From an uncultured Candidatus Peregrinibacteria bacterium (GTDB taxonomy: Bacteria > Patescibacteriota > Gracilibacteria > Peribacterales > Peribacteraceae): a stretch of 27,841 nucleotides of DNA. Every line of letters starts with the position of its first letter. The first letter of the stretch is position 1. The stretch spans positions 1 to 27,841 of the forward strand of contig CAJXJE010000001.1 of NCBI GenBank assembly GCA_913054215.1. Direction: 5' to 3'. A model generated the notes under the pieces. It ran no database searches. It was not told the DNA's origin and saw nothing but the letters and a program-made list of their open reading frames with translations. Both the position numbers and the translations under genes were made by a program. Positions 21,922-27,841 of the stretch are shown one piece after another.

Positions 21922-23424
21922 CTAATGCCGAAACGCCCTGATTCCTGTGGTCACCATCACAATCCCCAGCTCGTTGGCTTTGGCGATCACTTCTTCGTCT
22001 CGGATAGAACCACCCGGTTGAATAATAGCGGTGATACCATTTTTAGCAGCCTCTTCAATGCTATCGGCAAACGGGAAGAACGCATCTGATGCCATGACAC
22101 TTCCCTTCGCTTTATCCCCCGCACGGCGAGCGGCAATGATCGTACTGTCGACACGACTTGTCTGGCCGCATCCGATCCCCGTGGTCACTTTATCTTTCGC
22201 AAACACGATCGCATTACTCTTCGCATTTTTCACAACGACCCATGTAAAGAGTAGGTCTTCGATCTGTGCGTCCGTCGGCTTGGCATCCGTCACCACCGTC
22301 AGGTCATCTTTGGTCAGCACCTTCGTGTCTTGTTCTTGAATGAGCATTCCACCGAGCATACTTCTGGCAGTCATGGGGTTCTTTTCTTCGGGGCAGCTCA
22401 TTTCTATCGCACGGAGCTTTGGCCGTTTCTTCAGTAGTTTAAGCGCTTCTGGCTCATACCCTGGTGCAATAATCACTTCGGCAAAAATCTTCTGATCGAT
22501 AATTTTTTGAATCACTTCTGCAGTACACGGTCGATTTAATGCAACGATCACACCGAAAGCACTTAAGCGATCGGCGTCGTAACATCTCTGGAATGCTTCG
22601 GCAATATCGTCGTGACTTGCAACACCCGACGGGTTGGCGTGCTTGATGCACGCTGCTGTTGGCTCTTCGTATTCGCACACCAAATTCCATGCACCATCTG
22701 CATCCAAAATATTGAGGTAGCTCATCTGCTTCTCTTCTTGGATTACTTTCCACGCGCGATCGTATTCATACAAATCATAATAATAGCCTTGCTGATGAGG
22801 GTTCTCTCCATAGCGAAGCTCCATTCTATTACGCACAAGTATTCCACCCTTTTCCGCTCCAGATAGGGCTTTTGTAATAGTCGCGTCATAGGCCATCGTG
22901 CGTTCAAACACTTTGACAGCCAGCTCCGATCGAAGCTCCAGTGACGTGTCACCGTCCTTCTCAATCTGTTCCATCACCCGATCGTAATCGGCAACGTCAC
23001 ACACAACAGTCACATAGTTTTTATTTTTCGCCGCACTTCTCAGAAGTGTCGGACCACCGATATCAATCTGTTTAATTAACTCGTCACCAGTGATTCCTTT
23101 TGCAACAGACTCCTCGAAAGGATACAAATTTACCACCACTAAATCGATCGGTTCGATCTCCATTTTTTTTGCGTCCGCATCATCCTCGCCACGACGGAAA
23201 AGCACGCCTCCCATAATCTTCGGATGCATCGTTTTGACACGGCCACCAAAGCACTCCGGAAATCCCGTGACATCATCCACGGCAGTCACCGCGATCCCTG
23301 CATCAGAAATAGTCTTCAAAGTGCCTCCTGTAGAGATAATTTCGTACCCAGCAGCAATAAGCCGCTTGGCAAATTCAGCAACTCCAGTCTTGTCAGAAAC
23401 GGAAATGAGAGCTCTTTTTGGCAT
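21922..23424 (-). CDS. purH: Bifunctional AICAR transformylase / IMP cyclohydrolase
   Basis: A 500-residue enzyme catalysing the last two steps of purine synthesis: formylation of AICAR and ring closure to IMP. The cyclohydrolase domain begins PKRALISVSDKTGVAEFAK and has KTMHPKIMGG and NLYPFEES. The transformylase domain has RYGENPHQQG, GCGQTSRVDS and the final DAFFPFADSIEEAAKNGITA with the active-site His/Lys regions. The ATG at 23424 is chosen because the upstream in-frame part falls in the promoter: TATAAT at 23452-23457 on the minus strand. It is full length. Other pur genes are not in the window. Confidence 0.96.
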   Translation of the reverse strand: MPKRALISVSDKTGVAEFAKRLIAAGYEIISTGGTLKTISDAGIAVTAVDDVTGFPECFGGRVKTMHPKIMGGVLFRRGEDDADAKKMEIEPIDLVVVNLYPFEESVAKGITGDELIKQIDIGGPTLLRSAAKNKNYVTVVCDVADYDRVMEQIEKDGDTSLELRSELAVKVFERTMAYDATITKALSGAEKGGILVRNRMELRYGENPHQQGYYYDLYEYDRAWKVIQEEKQMSYLNILDADGAWNLVCEYEEPTAACIKHANPSGVASHDDIAEAFQRCYDADRLSAFGVIVALNRPCTAEVIQKIIDQKIFAEVIIAPGYEPEALKLLKKRPKLRAIEMSCPEEKNPMTARSMLGGMLIQEQDTKVLTKDDLTVVTDAKPTDAQIEDLLFTWVVVKNAKSNAIVFAKDKVTTGIGCGQTSRVDSTIIAARRAGDKAKGSVMASDAFFPFADSIEEAAKNGITAIIQPGGSIRDEEVIAKANELGIVMVTTGIRAFRH

Positions 23425-23545
23425 CAGAAAGCAGATTGGAAGGCGAAATCGATTATAGAGGTTCCTCTTCACATTGCCAGCGGATTCCCAAATTGCTTAA
23501 AAGCGCTAATTCTGGGAGAATATAAGGATTATTCGCTAATTTAGC

Positions 23546-23961
23546 ATGGCCAAAAAGGACAAAAAAAACCAACAAAAAAGGCACCTGCAAAGCCCACCTC
23601 CGCCAAGAAGGGTAAAAAGATTCTGATTGTTGAGGATGAACGCCCTCTCGCACATGCGCTAGAACTCAAGTTTACGCACGAAGGATATGACGTCACTATC
23701 GCTACAGATGGTGCTGAAGGATTAAAAATTGCTAATGCAGAGAAGTTTTCGATGATTCTTCTAGATCTCATCATGCCGCAGATTGATGGGTTTACGTTTA
23801 TGGAACAGCTCAAGAAGAAGTCACCCATCATTATCCTCAGTAACTTAGGACAAGAAGAAGACAAAGAGCGGGCAAAGCAGTTGGGTGCTGTGGACTACTT
23901 CGTCAAATCGAATACCCCTATTGTTGAAATCATTAAAAAAGTTCAATCCAGCATTAAGTAA
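23546..23961 (+). CDS. CheY-like response regulator receiver, out of frame at an A8 tract
   Basis: The receiver frame encodes KKILIVEDERPLAHALELKF, the phospho-acceptor MILLDLIMPQIDG, IIILSNLGQ and the conserved Lys in DYFVKSN, ending at the TAA of 23959-23961. All key residues are intact. That frame has no ATG, GTG or TTG before ILIVEDE. The natural ATG at 23546 starts MAKKDKK in another frame and meets A8 at 23561-23568. One more A would join it into a Lys/Pro-rich leader followed by the receiver. Either polymerase slippage at A8, a sequence error or a real mutation explains this. It lies two bases before the PilB-like gene, so it belongs to the pilus operon. Confidence 0.72.
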
Positions 23962-23963
23962 CT

Positions 23964-24794
23964 ATGGCTCTTAAAGACATCGAACTCGGCGAAATACTTC
24001 TAGCCCAGAGCTATGTCTCTGAGGAGGAACTTAAAACTGCACAAAAGTCTGCGAAAGATCGCAAGATGAGCTTGTTTGCTGTATTGATGGAGAAAGGTCT
24101 TCTCACACAGTCCCTCTACGAGCAGGCATTAGCCGAACATTACAAGTTGCCATTTTATGACATCACAGAAACCCCAACGAAGCCAGAACTGATTGCTAAG
24201 CTACCCGAAGAGATAGCACGCACGTATCACGTGATCATCGTCAAAAAAGAAGGCAATACGCTTACCGTAGCAACATCCGAGCCAGGTGATGTCACATTGG
24301 AAGAGGCCATTCGCTTAAACTTCGAGCAAGAGGAAGCGACCATGCCAGAAAAGCCAGAGAAAGAATCAAAAGATGCCAAAGGAAAGAAGGGTAAAAAGCA
24401 AAAGACAAAATCCAAACCAAAGCCTAAAAAGTCTGGAGGGCTTTTCTCCTCGAAGAAGACTAGATCAGCGAAGAAATTTAGCGGCAAGATCAACTTTGTG
24501 TTTACAGCACAGGAGAATATCGACTCTGCATTACATCACTTCCGCAAACCTCTTGCGACGCGGTTCCAAAAGATTATCGAAGAGCAGCACAAAGTCGCAC
24601 CAGAGATAGAAAACCTCATTATTCATCGTGCAACCAGTGCAGATATTAATGAGTTAGCACGCAAGAAAGGCATGAAACTGATGTTTGAAGATGGTTTTGA
24701 TAAAGCGCTTTCGGGCTTAACAACCATAGAAGAGTTGATGCGTGTCGCAGCTCCTCCTGCAATTATGTTCTCTAAGAAACGTGCCAAGAAGTAA
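23964..24794 (+). CDS. pilB: PilB/GspE-like pilus protein lacking the ATPase core
   Basis: A 276-residue protein. Residues 5-110 are the MshEN/GspE N-terminal domain (LGEILLAQSYVSEEELKTA, then LAEHYKLPFYDI and LTVATSEPGDVTLEEAI). A Lys-rich insert follows (about 112-170), then the end of MshEN (INFVFTAQENIDSALHHF) and TRFQKIIEEQHKVAPEI. At about residue 216 it jumps to the extreme C-terminus of PilB (INELARKKGMKLMFEDGFDK, LSGLTTIEELMRVA). The Walker A, Asp-box, Walker B and zinc-finger region of some 300 residues is absent. The frame is kept. It cannot be a motor on its own; it may be a real in-frame deletion, an adaptor, or an assembly error. Confidence 0.8.
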   Translation: MALKDIELGEILLAQSYVSEEELKTAQKSAKDRKMSLFAVLMEKGLLTQSLYEQALAEHYKLPFYDITETPTKPELIAKLPEEIARTYHVIIVKKEGNTLTVATSEPGDVTLEEAIRLNFEQEEATMPEKPEKESKDAKGKKGKKQKTKSKPKPKKSGGLFSSKKTRSAKKFSGKINFVFTAQENIDSALHHFRKPLATRFQKIIEEQHKVAPEIENLIIHRATSADINELARKKGMKLMFEDGFDKALSGLTTIEELMRVAAPPAIMFSKKRAKK

Positions 24795-25048
24795 ATCCAA
24801 AAAAGCGGCAAAGAAGAAATCCACTCCTCGCAAGAAGAAGGATACAAAGAAGGTAAAGAGGAAATTCTTCACACTCACCTTAAGACTACGTTGCTCCTAC
24901 GGAGAAAAAAGGAAAGCTCGGACAGTTCTTTGCGTCCGTCAACAATATGGGAATGGGAAAGCAGAGAGTGGCCATGATGCAGAGCTTGGCTATGATGATG
25001 GGTGCAGGACTTCCGCTCTCTTCCGGCGAGGATTCCCCTCACAAGTAA
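24781..25048 (+). pseudogene. pilC: PilC/GspF N-terminal fragment, frameshifted and truncated
   Basis: From GTG 24781 (overlapping the pilB end) the frame reads a Lys-rich leader and VKRKFFTLTL to 24882. The continuing homology then lies in another frame from 24884: DYVAPTEKKGKLGQFFASVN, then KQRVAMMQSLAMMMGAGLPL, the classic first cytoplasmic helix of PilC/GspF. The shift is net +1 between TTA and GAC. The second frame stops at 25046-25048, right after GLPLSS. About 330 residues, including all membrane helices of this inner-membrane platform protein, are missing. The protein cannot be functional as read. Confidence 0.75.
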
Positions 25049-25370
25049 CACGTTACCCATCATTGATGCTGGCTTAGTACTCGCAGTAAACGGCCTGTCT
25101 ATTCAGCGGGACAACGGATTCGTCCGTATCATTTCCTATGGTGGGCTAGAGTCTGGTGGTAAGGAAGTAATCGATGCCACTATTCTATTCGATCGCGGCT
25201 ACATCGACCACATAGCAAACGAAGATGGAGAACATGAGGGAGAACAACCCTTCGATGGGAATACCAATGAAGGAGTTGGCGGTGATGAGTACACACTCGC
25301 AACAGACCAGAAGTCTGTAGAATTTCAAACACGAGTCACTAACGCAGGAGATACTATTTTAATTTTCTAG
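25002..25370 (+). pseudogene. 3' remnant of a pilin-adhesin gene (module B)
   Basis: The reading frame up to TAG 25370 ends in a segment clearly related to module B of the giant gene that follows: VNGLSIQRDNGFVRIISYGG against VTGLALQRKNGYIRILAHGS, GGKEVIDATILFD against NKEIVDALITFD, then GVGGDE and FQTRVTNAGDTILIF against FQTRVTTADDAILVY. Homology starts at about 25030, exactly where PilC homology ends. A GTG at 25002 could start a 122-residue protein, but it would lack a signal or pilin leader. It most likely represents the tail of an upstream paralogue fused to pilC by a deletion. Confidence 0.75.
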
Positions 25371-25433
25371 CAATCCGGCACTCCTTGAGAAATGAAGAGA
25401 TATGATAAGATAGCGGGCAGCCCACCATCCTCT

Positions 25434-27841
25434 ATGGTATATCGAGCTCTCAGTCACCGGTCGCATCGTGCAGGTTTCACAGCCGTAGATGTACTTTTGA
25501 CTTTGGGTGTTATCGCAGTAACTGCAGGAGTATCGGTGCCAATGTTTCGTAGTTATCAGATCAGAAGTGATCTAGATCTTGCAGTGGTGCAAACCATTAC
25601 AGGGCTTTCGCGCGCGCAGCTGCTGTCCCAGACAGGGCAAGAAGATGACATGTGGGGATTTCGTGTCCCAGAAGGAACGATATTCCAAGGATCAAGTTAC
25701 TCCATTCGTGACCCAGATTTTGACGAGACACTAGTTCTTCCGCCAAACATTAGCGTGTATGGCATAGAAGAAGTGGTGTTTTCTCGTGTGGATGGAATAC
25801 CGACTCCTGTCGGAGACATCATCCTCGAAGCGCTTAATGGAGACTATAGAACCATCACCGTCAGTGCTGATGGTATGACGACCTCTTCGCAGATTGAAGA
25901 AGGTGAGATCGGAAGCGATAGCGGTGATACCGGTTCAGATTCGGGAGGCGATACTGGAGACTCAGGAGACTCAGGCTCCACAACAGGTGGCGATAGCGGC
26001 TCAACCACAGGTGGTGATTCAGATTCCACTACCGGAGGTGACAGTGGTGGTACAACAGGTGGTGATAGTGGCGGAAGTGATAGTGGCGGAGACTCTGGAG
26101 GTGATACGCCAACGTGTGAAGATCGTTTCACTGTAAGTGATGATGGCACTATTCAAACAACGGGAACGGTCAGTATGACTGTAAAGGCACTAGGTGCAGA
26201 GATTACTTACGGTGCAGGAGGTCCAGAGATATCAGTGACAGCACAGGTGAGTACCAATGGTGGAACCACATGGAACACGCTCTTTAACGGTGCGGAAATC
26301 GATGGTGGCGAAGAGCAAACAATCACCGATATTACGTCTGAGCAACAGGTAGTTATAAAGATCAACGGTCGCTATGGTTGGCTCTTTAACAAGACCTACC
26401 TCACCAACGATGGAACCGGACACATCGAAGTATTGCGCAACGGAGACGATCTGCCGGACTACGATGTGTTTGATAACCAAGATAGTCTCCCCTCTTTCCT
26501 TCAGGATATTATCGATGACAATGGCAAAATCAGTATTGGAGACTACGATGTTGTGCTTCTTGGAGAACTCGGTTCACTGGGAACAAGCTCATCAGATTTC
26601 CAAGATGCAGTCATACTTCTGAAGTTCGACCAGGCGGAAGGAAGTTGTGCGAGTGTCAATGAGCCACGTTTCAAGATTACATGGGATCGACTCGAAAATA
26701 CCGGACTGGGAGATGCTACTAAAACGTCCTATCTTGGCCAAGCTGCTTGGGCATACGGTGAAGGTCAGTGGATACCGCTCTATGGAATCGATGGGCAGAT
26801 TGCTACAGATGGAGGCATAACAGAGGCTGTTACAGGTCTTGCTCTTCAGCGTAAAAACGGTTACATCCGCATACTGGCACATGGTTCACATACCTCAGGA
26901 AATAAAGAGATAGTCGATGCACTTATTACATTTGATGGTGCCAAAGTTACGGCAATAGTGAACGATACAGGGGACAATAAAACAGAAGATCCTTTCGATA
27001 GTATAGTCAACGATGGTGTAGGGGGAGACGAGGCAGTTGTTGCATTCGATTCCACGTATGTGATCTTTCAAACACGCGTAACTACTGCAGATGATGCCAT
27101 TCTTGTGTACTGGACTCCGTACTCTTCAGGTGAAGATGGTGGTGATTCCGGTGGTGATTTCGGTGGCGGCCTTGATGATAGTGATGATGGCGATGGGGAC
27201 AATGATGATGGCATTGCCAAAAATGATGCTGATGATGGCGATGGAGACGACGATGATGGCGTTGCCAATAATGACGAAGACGACGATGGCGATGGCGATG
27301 ACGACGATGGCATTGCCAATAATGGTGACGGTGACACCGATGCGTGTGCAGCGGCATTTACCGTGAGTAACGGTCGTATCGTGCTACAAGAAGCAGCAGA
27401 CGTCTCCTTCCATGCCCTTGGTTCCCATTCCACCTACGGAAAAGGTGGACCAGAAATACAGGTGCGTATGAATGTGAGTACGGACAACGGAAACACCTGG
27501 AGATCACTATTTGGCTTCATTGATATTGATGGAGGAGAGCAGGAATATTTCACAGATCTTCCTTCTGGAAGTACTATCCTTCTCAAGGCAGAGGGGCGTC
27601 GTGCATGGCTCTTCCGTCAACAGACACAGTCAGGAGATGGTAGTGGTCGTATAAAGATTTTCAAGCGCAAGCAGTCAGATCCCAATACGGTAATCTACGC
27701 AACACCTGCAAAACTCAAGCCCTTCCTACGGACTCGCATCTCCAAGCGTAAAGTGATGATTGGCGCCAAAGAAGCACTCGCACTCATCGAATTACAAGAT
27801 CTTGGAACGGATGCAGATTACCAAGATGCTGCAATTCTTAT
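25434..27841 (+). CDS. Giant type IV pilin-like surface protein with repeated modules, 3' end beyond window
   Basis: The frame is open from ATG 25434 to the window end, over 800 residues. The N-terminus is a prepilin-type leader, RSHRAG|FTAVDVLLTLGVIAV, with cleavage after Gly14 and Asp at the usual Glu5 place, followed by a pilin helix to about residue 38. Residues 40-150 form a pilin-like head. A Ser/Gly/Asp/Thr linker spans about 157-225. Module A (about 226-405) and module B (about 406-565) follow. A thrombospondin-3-like, Asp-rich linker with DDGIANN repeats (about 566-636), probably calcium-binding, leads into a second module A. An in-frame ATG at 25392 is an alternative start. The intact prepilin peptidase at 18.8 kb could process it. 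The probable role is adhesion on or beside the pilus. Confidence 0.85.
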   Translation, partial: MVYRALSHRSHRAGFTAVDVLLTLGVIAVTAGVSVPMFRSYQIRSDLDLAVVQTITGLSRAQLLSQTGQEDDMWGFRVPEGTIFQGSSYSIRDPDFDETLVLPPNISVYGIEEVVFSRVDGIPTPVGDIILEALNGDYRTITVSADGMTTSSQIEEGEIGSDSGDTGSDSGGDTGDSGDSGSTTGGDSGSTTGGDSDSTTGGDSGGTTGGDSGGSDSGGDSGGDTPTCEDRFTVSDDGTIQTTGTVSMTVKALGAEITYGAGGPEISVTAQVSTNGGTTWNTLFNGAEIDGGEEQTITDITSEQQVVIKINGRYGWLFNKTYLTNDGTGHIEVLRNGDDLPDYDVFDNQDSLPSFLQDIIDDNGKISIGDYDVVLLGELGSLGTSSSDFQDAVILLKFDQAEGSCASVNEPRFKITWDRLENTGLGDATKTSYLGQAAWAYGEGQWIPLYGIDGQIATDGGITEAVTGLALQRKNGYIRILAHGSHTSGNKEIVDALITFDGAKVTAIVNDTGDNKTEDPFDSIVNDGVGGDEAVVAFDSTYVIFQTRVTTADDAILVYWTPYSSGEDGGDSGGDFGGGLDDSDDGDGDNDDGIAKNDADDGDGDDDDGVANNDEDDDGDGDDDDGIANNGDGDTDACAAAFTVSNGRIVLQEAADVSFHALGSHSTYGKGGPEIQVRMNVSTDNGNTWRSLFGFIDIDGGEQEYFTDLPSGSTILLKAEGRRAWLFRQQTQSGDGSGRIKIFKRKQSDPNTVIYATPAKLKPFLRTRISKRKVMIGAKEALALIELQDLGTDADYQDAAIL
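25903..26107 (+). repeat. Ser/Gly/Asp/Thr-rich linker repeats in the pilin-adhesin
   Basis: About 68 codons made almost only of Gly, Asp, Ser and Thr, with recurring units such as TTGGDSG. It is probably an extended flexible stalk. The proline-rich frame on the other strand is its shadow. Confidence 0.85.
27131..27345 (+). repeat. Asp/Gly/Asn-rich thrombospondin-3-like repeats
   Basis: Units of the form DGDxDDGxANND recur three times, with Asp spacing like calcium-binding type 3 repeats. They join the first A-B block to the second A module. Confidence 0.75.

Noticed and set aside
25844..26149. Proline/serine-rich open frame on the minus strand
   Set aside because: It is the reverse reading of the Ser/Gly/Asp linker of the pilin-adhesin.
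27068..27433. Ser/Pro-rich and His-rich minus-strand frames and a Met-rich plus-strand frame
   Set aside because: All arise from the GATGGCGAT-like repeats that encode the Asp-rich linker in the true frame.

Overview
The window looks like a chromosomal segment from an uncultivated Candidate Phyla Radiation bacterium, most likely in or near the Peregrinibacteria/Peribacteria. That placement is inference from gene content, not from a database search. The evidence is a compact genome with short intergenic gaps, almost no Shine-Dalgarno sequences, several promoters sitting right on the start codon, RNase J as a major RNase, a type IV pilus locus with large pilin-fused surface proteins, and partial but real nucleotide biosynthesis (pyrB, pyrC, purH). 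No rRNA, tRNA or CRISPR array was found.

Layout. 1-6.3 kb is an envelope region: a sugar-nucleotide-type nucleotidyltransferase (cut by the window edge), a tiny secreted protein, a membrane-anchored ComEC-type metallo-hydrolase, a fibronectin-III surface protein, a polysaccharide flippase, and a membrane-anchored protein with a duplicated exterior domain. 6.3-9.2 kb holds pyrB and pyrC, separated by a REP-associated tyrosine transposase (RAYT) flanked by GC hairpins. 9.2-10.8 kb is a translationally coupled MscS-like channel and N-formylglutamate amidohydrolase pair. 10.9-14.7 kb holds two small DksA/TraR-like zinc proteins and RNase J. Between them sits an AT-richer 1.3-kb insert bounded by 39-bp direct repeats that copy the 3' end of the RNase J gene.

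15-20.9 kb carries a degenerate PP2C-like membrane protein with a long exterior domain, a TagD-like cytidylyltransferase, a small acidic protein, an LPDTG-tailed membrane protein, prepilin peptidase, SmpB and RecR. 20.9-23.4 kb has a phosphoribosyltransferase-like protein and purH on the minus strand. 23.5 kb to the end is a type IV pilus locus showing clear signs of rearrangement. The CheY-like receiver is out of frame with its apparent start at an A8 tract. The PilB-like protein lacks its whole ATPase core. PilC is frameshifted and cut after its N-terminal segment. The cut PilC abuts the 3' remnant of a surface-protein gene, and a very long pilin-like adhesin with repeated modules runs off the window.

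The most notable signals are the short insert at the RNase J 3' end, the broken pilus-motor genes beside an intact prepilin peptidase and a giant pilin-adhesin, a recurrent TTGACA-N16-TAGAAT-N8/10-ATG near-leaderless promoter layout, and several unexplained intergenic repeat families (a 22-bp perfect palindrome and TTTTCARR octamer arrays).
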